This document shows positions 23,831 through 32,412 of a DNA stretch of 64,000 nt, one piece after another; positions within the stretch are counted from its first letter, which is position 1, and each line of letters opens with the position of its first letter. The notes beneath the pieces are model-generated. The model saw only the letters and a program-made list of their open reading frames with translations, was not told where the DNA came from and searched no databases. The stretch comes from JBGMEA01 sp964444065 (GTDB lineage: Bacteria; Bacillota; Clostridia; Eubacteriales; Anaerofustaceae), in contig CAYUFL010000002.1 in the NCBI GenBank assembly GCA_964444065.1, positions 1 through 64,000 on the forward strand. The letters are read 5' to 3'. The position numbers and the translations under genes are program-made.

Positions 23831-25681
23831 ATGAGTACACTTAGTAACCGAGTCAATCAACAGGAACCGAATATCCGCGAAATCATCTCAGAAAATTTAT
23901 TGACTGCACATTTTCAGGAAATCATTTCGCTCAGCAGAAAAAAAATCATCGGAATGGAGGGTCTAATTCGCGGAATCAATCCCTCCTCGGAGGCACTGAT
24001 CCCACCGATATTACTGTTTGAAGCCGCGAACCAACAAAACCGTTCGCTGGAACTGGATCGCGCATGCAGAGAAGCGATTCTGAAGGAATTCGCGCAAATT
24101 CACAAACAAAACAGCGATTTAATGTTGTTTCTCAATCTGTCCGCTTCGATTCTTGATCATGCCGAGGGCTCGAATTACCTGCTTAGTCAGGTGCAGCGCC
24201 ACGGAATCCGTCCCAGAAACGTCGTCATTGAAATCAGTGAGAGTAATGTCCTTGATTCCGGTGCGCTGTGCAGATTCGGTACCACATACCGCAAACTCGG
24301 ATTCATGCTCGCTCTTGATGATGTCGGAACAGGGTTTTCAAATATGGATCGTATCCTTGATATCAAACCCGATATTATTAAAATTGACATGGCATTGGTC
24401 AGCGGAATACACAATGATTACCATAAACAGGGTGTCTTCAAATCGCTCGTAAATCTGGCAAATATCATCGGCGCACTTGTGATCGCGGAAGGTGTGGAAA
24501 CACAGGAAGAAGCGGTTCAGATTCTGAAGCTCGGAGGCTCGATGATGCAGGGTTTTTTCTATTCAAAACCACATACCCCGCAATTTGAAACCGTCGAACA
24601 AACAGATTCCCGCATTCAAACCGTCATTCAGGATTTTAACCGGCAAATACGCACAAAGACGAAGGCGGAACAGGAAAAAAACAAGCAGGTCGATCAGTTG
24701 GTTACTTCCTGCATCGATAACCTTACAACCGTAGATGCTCACGAGTTCGACAGCAAATTACTTCAGATCACTTGGTCGTTTCGCAACATCGAATGTGCTT
24801 ATATCCTCGATATTGACGGCATCCAAATCAGCAATACCATCCGCTTTTGCGAAGAAGACGACATCAAGGACAATCTAATCTATTATTCCGCCTCTCCCGG
24901 AACCGATCATACCATGGAAAAATACTACTACCCGATGATCAATGCGAATCTGAAGAAATATATTACGGAGCCGTACGTTTCGCTTGCTACAGGGAATCTG
25001 TGTGTTACCGTATCCAAAATCTTTGCCGCGCAAGACGGACAGGAGTATATTCTGTGCCTTGATCTGAACAATACGGAAATGATGGAAGAGCTCAATTCCA
25101 TGCAGGAGATGAATGTTTCCAATCTTGTTTTTAACATCAACGGAAAATCCATGACGGAAATCAACCGTATGATCAATAAAATGAATGAAGAAATCATCAA
25201 AGACAGCCTGACAAATACATATAACCGCAGATATATGGAGGAACGTCTTCTGGTGGATGTATTCCATGCGCATAATGTCGGACAGCCGATCTCGGTCATT
25301 CTTGCGGATATCGACCTTTTTAAAAATGTCAACGATACATTCGGGCATTTGGCGGGCGATCATGTGCTCAAAGAATTTGCCCGCATTGCAAAAAACAACA
25401 TCCGCAAAAGCAACGACTGGATTGCCCGCTACGGCGGAGAAGAATTCTTGATTGTGCTGCTGAATGCCGACACGCAGGCTGCCTATCGCGTAGCCGAAAA
25501 AATCCGAACCGCAATCGAGAGCGAGAGTATACCGTACCGAGATGATCATATCAAGATAACCTGCAGTTTTGGGGTCTACACGATGAAGGATGATAATTTG
25601 GCATACGAGGATTTAATCCGCCATGCAGATATCAATCTTTACAGTGCAAAAACCAACGGACGAAACCGTACAGTTTGCTGA
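23831..25681 (+). CDS. c-di-GMP turnover protein with EAL and GGDEF domains
   Basis: A 616-residue soluble protein with the EAL phosphodiesterase domain first (about 15-255) and a GGDEF cyclase domain last (about 455-612). The EAL signature reads EGL (GMEGLIRG), but the other catalytic residues are visible: Asn in LNLSAS, Glu in EISESN, LDDVGTGFS, IKIDMALV and AEGVET. The GGDEF site is GGEEF and DSLTNTYNRR is intact, so both activities are possible. The middle part (about 290-430) may be a sensor domain. ATG 23831 follows GGGAGGAAAAT. No membrane helix was seen. A structured leader precedes it. Confidence 0.93.
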   Translation: MSTLSNRVNQQEPNIREIISENLLTAHFQEIISLSRKKIIGMEGLIRGINPSSEALIPPILLFEAANQQNRSLELDRACREAILKEFAQIHKQNSDLMLFLNLSASILDHAEGSNYLLSQVQRHGIRPRNVVIEISESNVLDSGALCRFGTTYRKLGFMLALDDVGTGFSNMDRILDIKPDIIKIDMALVSGIHNDYHKQGVFKSLVNLANIIGALVIAEGVETQEEAVQILKLGGSMMQGFFYSKPHTPQFETVEQTDSRIQTVIQDFNRQIRTKTKAEQEKNKQVDQLVTSCIDNLTTVDAHEFDSKLLQITWSFRNIECAYILDIDGIQISNTIRFCEEDDIKDNLIYYSASPGTDHTMEKYYYPMINANLKKYITEPYVSLATGNLCVTVSKIFAAQDGQEYILCLDLNNTEMMEELNSMQEMNVSNLVFNINGKSMTEINRMINKMNEEIIKDSLTNTYNRRYMEERLLVDVFHAHNVGQPISVILADIDLFKNVNDTFGHLAGDHVLKEFARIAKNNIRKSNDWIARYGGEEFLIVLLNADTQAAYRVAEKIRTAIESESIPYRDDHIKITCSFGVYTMKDDNLAYEDLIRHADINLYSAKTNGRNRTVC

Positions 25682-25784
25682 GTTTCCGACAAGAACCATA
25701 TTGGAGAAAAATTTTAATTCAGATTTCACAGCTATCGCCGAGTGCAGACAGCGGATCTTGTTCTGCTGAAAATGCACTTCCCCC

Positions 25785-25814
25785 TTGACATCCCTCTGCC
25801 TTCTGTGCTATATT
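25785..25814 (+). promoter_or_regulatory. Promoter of the cobalamin-riboswitch transcript
   Basis: TTGACA (25785-25790), 18-nt spacer, TATATT (25809-25814), just upstream of the riboswitch. Confidence 0.7.
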
Positions 25815-25824
25815 ATGGAAAATA

Positions 25825-25998
25825 ATTGTTTCAGGTGCCGATCCAAAACGGATCGGAGAATAGGGAATGAGGTGAGAATCCTCAGTGAACCCATCGCCGT
25901 ATGCGGATAGAATGTTTTCGATTTGCCACTGAACTTCGGTTTGGGAAGGCGAAAACAGACCGTGACCCGCAAGCCGGAAGACCTGCCTGGTAAACAAT
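25825..25998 (+). promoter_or_regulatory. Cobalamin riboswitch
   Basis: Shows the class hallmarks in order: AGGTGCC, GAATAGGGAA, GGTGAGAATCCTC, GCCACTG, GGGAAGG, the GACCCGCAAGCCGGAAGACC segment and a closing helix (TTGTTTCAGG with CCTGGTAAACAA). A terminator follows at 26021. It should shut off cblT-cblS when cobalamin is plentiful. Confidence 0.93.
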
Positions 25999-26020
25999 AA
26001 TGAACAACGCGAACGACGGT

Positions 26021-26065
26021 AAAGTTTGTGAGTACAGTTTTGACTGTATTCGCAAACTTTTTTTC
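26021..26065 (+). terminator. Riboswitch expression-platform terminator
   Basis: AAAGTTTG with GAgTACAG pairs with CTGTAtTC and CAAACTTT, followed by a run of T, 40 nt before cblT. Confidence 0.9.
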
Positions 26066-26106
26066 TTTCCTCCGTTCGCACACAAACGATAAAAAAGGAG
26101 AACATC

Positions 26107-26595
26107 ATGTATTCCAAAACACAAAAAATTGTCCTGACGGCATTATTCATCGCCTTGTCTGCTATCGGTGCGCAACTGAAAATTTTCAGTTCCATCGCAT
26201 TTGATTCTTTGCCAGCGTTCCTTGCCGCGTTTTTGCTTGGCGGCCCGCAAGGGGCGATCGTCGGCATACTCGGACATCTGCTCACGGCAGCGTTATCGGG
26301 TTTTCCTTATACCTTGCCGCTCCACATTGTCATTGCGCTGGAAATGGCAGGCATCTGCTATGTTGCCGGATGGCTGGTACATAAAAAGAAGATGGCAATT
26401 TGGCTCGCTGCGCTCATTGCGTTTGTTTTAAACGCTTTTATCTCGCCTCTCATTTTGATTGTCTGGCCGGGATTTGGTTGGGCAGTGTGCGTTGCTCTGT
26501 TCCTTCCTCTTGCACTCGGCTCTGCAGCCAACGCGGCAGGCGCGGCAATCCTTGCATATCTTCTTAAATCACGCCTGTTCCGCAAAACGAAATGA
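26107..26595 (+). CDS. cblT: ECF transporter S component, probable alpha-ribazole transporter CblT
   Basis: A 162-residue protein of five to six membrane helices with the ECF-S look (LTALFIALSAIGAQLKI, AFLLGGPQGAIVGILGHLL). It follows a cobalamin riboswitch and overlaps the next gene, which resembles alpha-ribazole kinase CblS. That pairing is the known CblT-CblS alpha-ribazole salvage unit of Bacillota. The substrate is inferred from context; ECF energising subunits are not in the window. AAAAAGGAG precedes the ATG. Confidence 0.85.
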   Translation: MYSKTQKIVLTALFIALSAIGAQLKIFSSIAFDSLPAFLAAFLLGGPQGAIVGILGHLLTAALSGFPYTLPLHIVIALEMAGICYVAGWLVHKKKMAIWLAALIAFVLNAFISPLILIVWPGFGWAVCVALFLPLALGSAANAAGAAILAYLLKSRLFRKTK

Positions 26596-27311
26596 ATACA
26601 CTGCTTAATCTGCGTGATGTCTTACTGATGCCAACCGATAATACCATCCTTGTTACCGCCGTGGATTCCTGCGGCGGAATCGGAATGCTCACACAAGATG
26701 TCCTGAAAACCTCTGCGCAAATTGTCGGCAATTACACTGCGCGCGTCTCGTTGATGGAAGTGCTTTGCACCGGAGCGAAGCCCATCTTTGCGACACTCGC
26801 TGTCAGCAATGCTCCTGATTATGCGGAGCAAATCCTGCATGGCGTAAGAGCTGTCATAGGCGAGGAACTGCCCTGTGCCATCAGTACAGAAAAAAATATG
26901 AACACCTGTATGACAGGTGTCGGCATCAGCATCACAGGGTCCTGCAACAAGAACGATTTAAAGCTCGGCCTTGCAACAGACGGTGATTTGCTTTATTGTC
27001 TGGGAACACCGCTTCTCGGAGCAGAAACACTGACTCCTGACGCGGTGATGATCTCTGCTCAAATGATAGAAGCACTGCTGCGGAATCAGAACGTACATAC
27101 CCTGATCCCGGTCGGATCGCATGGTATTTTATCCGAAGCACAACTGTTGGCAAAAGAAAGCAAGCTGACGGTATCCCTGCATGAGCACTGCTCATTGGAT
27201 CTTATCAAATCGGCAGGTCCTTCCTCGTGCGCCGTTTTTGCCGCAGACAAAAGCTTCAGTCCCGAGTTGTTCCCGTTTCGCACAACACTGATCGGACATT
27301 TGCACACTTAA
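26592..27311 (+). CDS. cblS: AIR-synthase-like protein, probable alpha-ribazole kinase CblS
   Basis: A 239-residue protein with the PurM/AIR-synthase pattern: TAVDSCGGIG, a domain with LMEVLCTGAKPIFATLAVSNAP, and STEKNMNTCMTGVGISITG. CblS phosphorylates alpha-ribazole so that it can enter the lower-ligand branch of cobamide synthesis. The ATG overlaps the cblT stop by 4 nt, and the riboswitch upstream supports a cobamide role. No other cobamide gene is nearby, so this organism probably salvages rather than fully makes cobamides, though genes may lie elsewhere. Confidence 0.85.
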   Translation: MNTLLNLRDVLLMPTDNTILVTAVDSCGGIGMLTQDVLKTSAQIVGNYTARVSLMEVLCTGAKPIFATLAVSNAPDYAEQILHGVRAVIGEELPCAISTEKNMNTCMTGVGISITGSCNKNDLKLGLATDGDLLYCLGTPLLGAETLTPDAVMISAQMIEALLRNQNVHTLIPVGSHGILSEAQLLAKESKLTVSLHEHCSLDLIKSAGPSSCAVFAADKSFSPELFPFRTTLIGHLHT

Positions 27312-27404
27312 TATCACCACTATTATATCGTGCTGCGTTTATCAACTGTTTCGCAGCATTCCTATCCTTCCGAATCATTTTTAATGAAACGATGTTGAAA
27401 AGCA

Positions 27405-27442
27405 GAAAAAGACAGAAACATCCTCCGTTTTCTGTCTTTTTT
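27405..27442 (+). terminator. Intrinsic terminator after cblS
   Basis: AAAAAGACAGAAA pairs with TTTTCTGTCTTTTT, followed by a T run. Confidence 0.85.
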
Positions 27443-27483
27443 TTTCTTTATTGCTCCGCCGCTAAAAGAAAAACAGGAAATAT

Positions 27484-27512
27484 TTGTAAAATTGCAAAAA
27501 ACAGATTAAAAT
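27484..27512 (+). promoter_or_regulatory. Candidate promoter of the HD-GYP gene
   Basis: TTGTAA (27484-27489), 17-nt spacer, TAAAAT (27507-27512). Confidence 0.5.
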
Positions 27513-27598
27513 AGATAAATATAGAATAACTCGATCTCATTTTTTGCACTGATCGATGATGCAATTCAGAGAGCAACGCATCCGAGGAGGAAGACATC

Positions 27599-28864
27599 AT
27601 AGACAGAATCAAAATCAAACTCAGCGATCTCTTATTATGCATATCAAACGCTCAGGATCTTATGTCCCCGACACTTTCCAGCCATCACCAGCAAGTCGCA
27701 TATCTGGCTTTTTGTTTGGCGGAAGAGCTTTCACTGTCTTACGAAAAACAAAAAAATATTTTCCTTGCCGCTCTTATTCATGATATCGGAGCCCTCACCA
27801 TTGATGAGAAACTGACATTAATCGACTCTGAACCGTTCAATGCAAATGAGCATGCCTTTCGCAGTGCGAAGCTGTTTGCTTCGTTTACACCGATGAGAGA
27901 TGCGACGGATATCATAAAATATCATCATTTGCCTTGGGATCACGGAGCCGGAAGGAAATACCAATCCGTCAATGTCCCGTATGAAAGCCATATCCTGCAT
28001 CTTGCAGACCGCGTGTGCGCAAAACTGCAGATTCGACAATTCGATATCACCTGCATTCAGGACATCATTACTGAAACAAGCACGTCTGCACCGGCATTGT
28101 TTGATCCGGTATTGATAGACGTCCTGCGTAACCTGGGGAAAAAAGAATATATCTGGTTTGATCTGGCATCCCAGGCACCGATTCAACCGATCTTAGACTT
28201 AGGTCTGTTTGACACGCTCCTGTTGGAAATTGACGATATTCTTATACTATCCGAGATTTTTGCTCAAATCATCGATTTCCGAAGCAAATTCACGTCCCGT
28301 CATTCCGCCGGAGTTGCAAAAACCGCATCGGCTATGGCAGAATTGTCACGCTTCTCTTCTTATGAGTGCAAAATGATGCTGATAGCAGGGTATCTGCATG
28401 ATTTGGGAAAAATCGTAATTCCCGAGCATATTCTGGAAAAACCTGGACCTCTGGATGAACACGAATTCGCAATTATTCGTTCGCATCCTTATTACACTTA
28501 CCGCATGCTGCAGCCGATAAAAGGATTCCGCACCATCCTTCATTGGGCTTCCTATCATCATGAAAAACTGAGCGGTGACGGATATCCTTTTCACGTCGGA
28601 CAAATCGATCTGCCGCTCGGTGCCCGCATCATCGCGGTTGCAGATGTATTTACCGCGCTGAAAGAAGACCGACCTTACCGAAAAGGTATGGATGATCAGC
28701 AAACCAAACAGATTTTGCTTCAAATGGCGGCGGAACGCTCGCTCTACGAAAACATCGTCTGCAGCCTGTTGGAAAATTACGGCACGATCAACACAACGCG
28801 CATTCGCGCACAAGAAGAAGCCTCCGCTCGATACGAGGAATTCCAACAAGCAAAAATAGATTAA
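27599..28864 (+). CDS. Tandem HD / HD-GYP domain protein, probable c-di-GMP phosphodiesterase
   Basis: Two HD domains in tandem. The first (ALIHDIGALTIDEK, YHHLPWDHGAG) is less conserved; the second is HD-GYP with YLHDLGKIVIPEHILEK, RSHPYYTYRML, YHHEKLSGDGYP and VADVFTALKEDRPYR, so c-di-GMP hydrolysis is plausible. The first standard start is ATG 27662, but coding-like sequence (KIKLSDLLLCISNAQDL), typical for these proteins, extends upstream, and GAGGAGG at 27584-27590 sits 8 nt before ATA 27599 (5 nt before ATC 27596). No ATG, GTG or TTG exists in frame between the stop at 27557 and 27662. The start is therefore an unusual codon, or the sequence has an error. Confidence 0.85.
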   Translation: MDRIKIKLSDLLLCISNAQDLMSPTLSSHHQQVAYLAFCLAEELSLSYEKQKNIFLAALIHDIGALTIDEKLTLIDSEPFNANEHAFRSAKLFASFTPMRDATDIIKYHHLPWDHGAGRKYQSVNVPYESHILHLADRVCAKLQIRQFDITCIQDIITETSTSAPALFDPVLIDVLRNLGKKEYIWFDLASQAPIQPILDLGLFDTLLLEIDDILILSEIFAQIIDFRSKFTSRHSAGVAKTASAMAELSRFSSYECKMMLIAGYLHDLGKIVIPEHILEKPGPLDEHEFAIIRSHPYYTYRMLQPIKGFRTILHWASYHHEKLSGDGYPFHVGQIDLPLGARIIAVADVFTALKEDRPYRKGMDDQQTKQILLQMAAERSLYENIVCSLLENYGTINTTRIRAQEEASARYEEFQQAKID

Positions 28865-28897
28865 CCCGAAAAAATACCCTAAACAGGAAGGCTCACC

Positions 28898-29392
28898 GTG
28901 CAGATAAGAAAAAGTACAACAACCGATATCCCCTCAATCATGCAAATTTATTCAGATGCCAAAGCGTATATGATCCAAACAGGAAACCGTAACCAATGGC
29001 TCGGGACATATCCCCAAAAAACAATTTTACAGGACGATATTGCAGCCGGAAATTCCTATGTTTGTACAGAGGATTCCCGCGTATTGTGCACGTTCTTTTT
29101 TTCCATCGGAGACGATCCCGCGTATGCGACGATTCACAACGGGGCATGGTTCAACGATGATCCATACGGTGTCATCCATCGCATTGCAGTCGCGCAGCAC
29201 GAACGGGGTGTGGCGACTTTCTGCATCAACTGGGCACTTTCTCAATGCGGCAACCTGAAAATCGATACCCACGAAGACAACAAACCCATGCGTGCACTGC
29301 TCGCCAAACTCGGCTTTACGCAATGCGGAATCATCTATCTGGATAATTCTTCCCCACGGATTGCCTTTCAAAAAAAGATAACTGATCTGTAA
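28898..29392 (+). CDS. GNAT family N-acetyltransferase
   Basis: A 164-residue acetyltransferase-type protein beginning MQIRKSTTTDIPSIMQIY, with the acetyl-CoA region at VIHRIAVAQHERGVATFCINW and the C-terminal HEDNKPMRALLAKLGF typical of GNAT. The start is GTG 28898 with AGGAAGG upstream. It lies 33 nt after the HD-GYP gene, possibly on the same mRNA, and a terminator follows. The substrate is unknown. Confidence 0.88.
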   Translation: MQIRKSTTTDIPSIMQIYSDAKAYMIQTGNRNQWLGTYPQKTILQDDIAAGNSYVCTEDSRVLCTFFFSIGDDPAYATIHNGAWFNDDPYGVIHRIAVAQHERGVATFCINWALSQCGNLKIDTHEDNKPMRALLAKLGFTQCGIIYLDNSSPRIAFQKKITDL

Positions 29393-29406
29393 TTAAGATA
29401 TGACGT

Positions 29407-29431
29407 AAAGAACGATTTTCGTTCTTTTTTT
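29407..29431 (+). terminator. Intrinsic terminator after the GNAT gene
   Basis: AAAGAACGA, TTT loop, TCGTTCTTT and a T run. Confidence 0.85.
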
Positions 29432-29496
29432 GTGGCTGAACTGTTTTGCTGATTTTATTTGCTGTAATCACAAAAAAACATTTTTTTTGTCACTGC

Positions 29497-29525
29497 TTGA
29501 CAATTAAAATGATTCGAGTTAGAAT
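29497..29525 (+). promoter_or_regulatory. Promoter of the marR-ABC operon
   Basis: TTGACA (29497-29502), 17-nt spacer, TAGAAT (29520-29525). Its -10 box overlaps the operator palindrome at 29523-29544. Confidence 0.85.
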
Positions 29526-29544
29526 TGTTGACACTACAACAATT
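29523..29544 (+). promoter_or_regulatory. Probable MarR operator
   Basis: AATTGTTG, 6-nt spacer ACACTA, CAACAATT: a perfect 8-bp inverted repeat covering the end of the -10 box and the start site. A second arm pair, TTGTTGAC with GTCAACAA, overlaps it downstream. The placement fits autorepression by the MarR protein encoded next. Confidence 0.8.
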
Positions 29545-29577
29545 GCAGCGTCAACAATGATACGAAGAGGTCACTTA

Positions 29578-30018
29578 ATGTTAATGAAATATTGCTCTAT
29601 TATCGCGCGCTTCAGCAGAGTTTATCTTTCCCAGAAATTAAAAAAAATTCAGGTCGGTTTTTCCGAGCAAATTGTATTGATGTTTTTGGCTCATCACAGC
29701 AGCATTAATCAGGAATGTATTTCGAAGTTCTTTCTGATTGACAAGGGCGCCATCGCAAAAACCCTTACAAAACTGGAAGAAAAAGCATTCATTGTTCGCA
29801 AAGGGAATCCTGAGAATAAACGCGAGAATATCATCATGCTTACTGATGAGGGAACAAAAATTCAACATCACATGAAAGCAGCATTGGACGAATGGAATGA
29901 CGCAATTTACGAGGGGCTGTCTCCGGATGAAATCGCATTGGCAGAAAAACTGATGCAGCGCATTTCTGCAAATGCGGCTGCACTGACCACTGCGCAAACG
30001 GAGGATATTGATGAATAA
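29578..30018 (+). CDS. MarR family transcriptional regulator
   Basis: A 146-residue winged-helix protein. The DNA-binding part is QIVLMFLAHHSSINQECISKFF through KGAIAKTLTKLEEKAFIVRK, and the wing follows with KRENIIMLTDEGTKI. The N-terminal extension of the open frame (from 29446) was rejected because it covers the promoter and operator; ATG 29578 has AGAGG upstream. It probably represses its own promoter and the two downstream ABC exporter genes, and may be released by a drug or antimicrobial ligand. Confidence 0.9.
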   Translation: MLMKYCSIIARFSRVYLSQKLKKIQVGFSEQIVLMFLAHHSSINQECISKFFLIDKGAIAKTLTKLEEKAFIVRKGNPENKRENIIMLTDEGTKIQHHMKAALDEWNDAIYEGLSPDEIALAEKLMQRISANAAALTTAQTEDIDE

Positions 30019-30072
30019 ACTGTCAGCACTCTGCTTCTTACCTTATTTTTTACCCATAATTGTTTCATATCC

Positions 30073-30105
30073 CTGATTACCGCTGTATTTCAGCACCGTA
30101 ATCAG
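30073..30105 (+). repeat. Hairpin between marR and the ABC genes
   Basis: CTGATTAC (30073-30080) pairs with GTAATCAG (30098-30105), with CTG/CAG inside. No T run follows, so it is not a normal terminator. It may be an mRNA processing or stability element. Confidence 0.5.
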
Positions 30106-30168
30106 AATGGTTCGATACTTTGCATATCATTCACAGCAAGAATAACCTGAAAGGAAATAATCTTAGCA

Positions 30169-32412
30169 TTGAAAACTATATTTCGATATTTGAAATCCTA
30201 TGGACTGATCGTTGCACTTTGTCTGATACTTCTTCTCGGGCAGGCTGCAAGTGATTTAAGCCTTCCGACTTTAATGTCCGACATTGTCAATGTCGGCATT
30301 CAGCAGGGGGGGATTGAAGAAACCGCTCCGCATGCCATCAGCAAAAACGGATTGGATCTGCTTTCATATTTTATGACAGATACAGAACGCGATACAATAA
30401 CATCCAATTACAGTCTGATTGAGCCAAACACATCCGAGACTGATGACTATATTGACACTTATCCCCTGCTTGATACGCAAGCAGTATATATTTTAACTGC
30501 AACGGATAAAACCGACGTTGCAGCAGTGGGAGATATCTATTGCCGGGCAGTGTATGCATTTATGCTCTATATGCAGGATTATGCGGCGGCGCAGAGTTCA
30601 TCCTCGGACAGCACCTCCTCTTATGATATGAGCACCAACTCGATTGATATCGATTTGGATCAACTCTATCAGATCATTCCTTATTTCAACTATATGCCGT
30701 CCTCGTCTTTCCAAAGTTTCATCGACCAAGCCGCATCTGCCGACAGTACGTTTACCAAGCAGGTCGGGATTGCTTTTACCGGCGTCTTCTATAAGGAACT
30801 GGGTGTAAATACGTCAAAAATCCAAAGTGCATATATTATGCAAAAGGGTATTGTCATGGTGCTTGTCACTTTGGCAGGTGCAGCAGCCAGCATTGGCGTC
30901 GGATTTTTCAGTGCACGCGTTGCTGCGGGAGTTGCAAAACGTATGCGCCATGATTTATTTCAGCGCGTGGAAAGCTTTTCCAATCATGAGTTTGACAAAT
31001 TTTCAACGGCCTCGTTGATCACACGCAGCACGAATGACGTAACCCAGGTACAGATGCTGATCAATATGGGCATACGAATGATGTGCTATGCGCCGATCGT
31101 CGGGATCGGCGGCGTTATCATGGCAGTACGCAAAAGCGTTTCTCTCAGTTGGATCATCGCCGCAGCTGTTCTGCTTCTGATCGGCGTGATCACTGTCGTC
31201 TTCTCGATCGCAATGCCAAAATTCAAGATCATCCAAAAATTAATCGACCGCCTCAATCTTGTCACCAGAGAAAGTCTGAGCGGCATGATGGTAATACGCG
31301 CATTCGGCAACCAAAAACACGAAGAAGCACGCTTTGAAAAGGCGAATCGTGATCTCACAGATACCAGTTTGTTCGTAAACCGCATTATGGTATTTATGAT
31401 GCCCTTTATGATGCTTCTGATGAACGGCGTCACACTGTTGATCGTATGGATCGGAGGACATCAGATTGCGAACTCTGCGATGCAGGTCGGCGATATGATG
31501 GCATTTATGCAATATGCCATGCAAATCATCTTCTCTTTCCTGATGATCGCCGTTATGTTCATTATGGTTCCGCGCGCATCCGTCTCGGCGAGCAGAATAG
31601 GAGAAGTGCTGGCTACCCAGCCAAGTATTCTCGACCCGGAAAAACCGCAATCCTTCCCCAGACAAATGAAAGGTCGCATCAACTTCAACGATGTCAGTTT
31701 CCGTTTCCCGAATGCAGAAAGCGATGTCTTGGAGCATATCACCTTTAGCGCCGAACCCGGTCAAACGACCGCATTCATCGGCTCCACAGGCTCCGGGAAA
31801 TCAACGCTCGTCAATCTGATTCCACGTTTCTATGATGTTACAAAGGGATCCATCGAAATCGACGGCGTCGACATACGAAACGTGAAGCAAAGTGCGCTCA
31901 GAGAAGTCATCGGCTACATTCCGCAGAAAGCGGTCTTGTTTTCGGGCAGTATCGATTCGAATATCCGTTACGGGAAAGAAGATGCTTCTGAGGAGGATAT
32001 TCACTATGCGGCAAAAATAGCGCAAGCAGACGAATTCATTGAATCAAGCACTGAAAAATATGAACAGCCGATTGCACAAGGCGGAGCAAATATATCGGGC
32101 GGGCAGAAACAGCGTCTGTCGATTGCACGTGCACTGGCAAAAAAAGCGCCGATCTATATCTTTGATGATAGTTTCTCGGCACTGGATTTCAAAACCGATG
32201 CGGCTCTGAGACAAGCATTGAAAACAGATACCTCAAATGCGACTGTACTGATCGTTGCGCAACGTGTCAGCACCATTATGGATGCGGATAAAATTATCGT
32301 CTTGGATGACGGTGAGATCGTCGGCATCGGCACGCACCGTCAACTGATCGAAGACTGCGGCGTCTACCGTGAAATTGCCGAATCACAACTGTCGAAGGAG
32401 GAACTGGCATGA
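30169..32412 (+). CDS. ABC exporter half-transporter (membrane plus ATPase), subunit 1
   Basis: A 747-residue fused membrane-ATPase protein. The first helix (about 10-30) is followed by an unusually long outside loop (about 40-215) rich in Ser and Asp, then five helices. The ATPase has Walker A GSTGSGKST, the Q-loop YIPQKAVLF, signature SGGQKQR and Walker B IYIFDDSFSALD. The residue after Walker B is Asp, not the catalytic Glu, so this half is probably the weak site of a heterodimer. The start TTG 30169 matches the family N-terminus; AAAGGA lies rather far upstream. Its stop overlaps the next gene. Confidence 0.92.
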   Translation: MKTIFRYLKSYGLIVALCLILLLGQAASDLSLPTLMSDIVNVGIQQGGIEETAPHAISKNGLDLLSYFMTDTERDTITSNYSLIEPNTSETDDYIDTYPLLDTQAVYILTATDKTDVAAVGDIYCRAVYAFMLYMQDYAAAQSSSSDSTSSYDMSTNSIDIDLDQLYQIIPYFNYMPSSSFQSFIDQAASADSTFTKQVGIAFTGVFYKELGVNTSKIQSAYIMQKGIVMVLVTLAGAAASIGVGFFSARVAAGVAKRMRHDLFQRVESFSNHEFDKFSTASLITRSTNDVTQVQMLINMGIRMMCYAPIVGIGGVIMAVRKSVSLSWIIAAAVLLLIGVITVVFSIAMPKFKIIQKLIDRLNLVTRESLSGMMVIRAFGNQKHEEARFEKANRDLTDTSLFVNRIMVFMMPFMMLLMNGVTLLIVWIGGHQIANSAMQVGDMMAFMQYAMQIIFSFLMIAVMFIMVPRASVSASRIGEVLATQPSILDPEKPQSFPRQMKGRINFNDVSFRFPNAESDVLEHITFSAEPGQTTAFIGSTGSGKSTLVNLIPRFYDVTKGSIEIDGVDIRNVKQSALREVIGYIPQKAVLFSGSIDSNIRYGKEDASEEDIHYAAKIAQADEFIESSTEKYEQPIAQGGANISGGQKQRLSIARALAKKAPIYIFDDSFSALDFKTDAALRQALKTDTSNATVLIVAQRVSTIMDADKIIVLDDGEIVGIGTHRQLIEDCGVYREIAESQLSKEELA

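Noticed and set aside
23556..23840. Minus-strand 94-codon frame before the EAL-GGDEF gene
   Set aside because: It overlaps the promoter and leader of that gene and looks like random AT-rich sequence.
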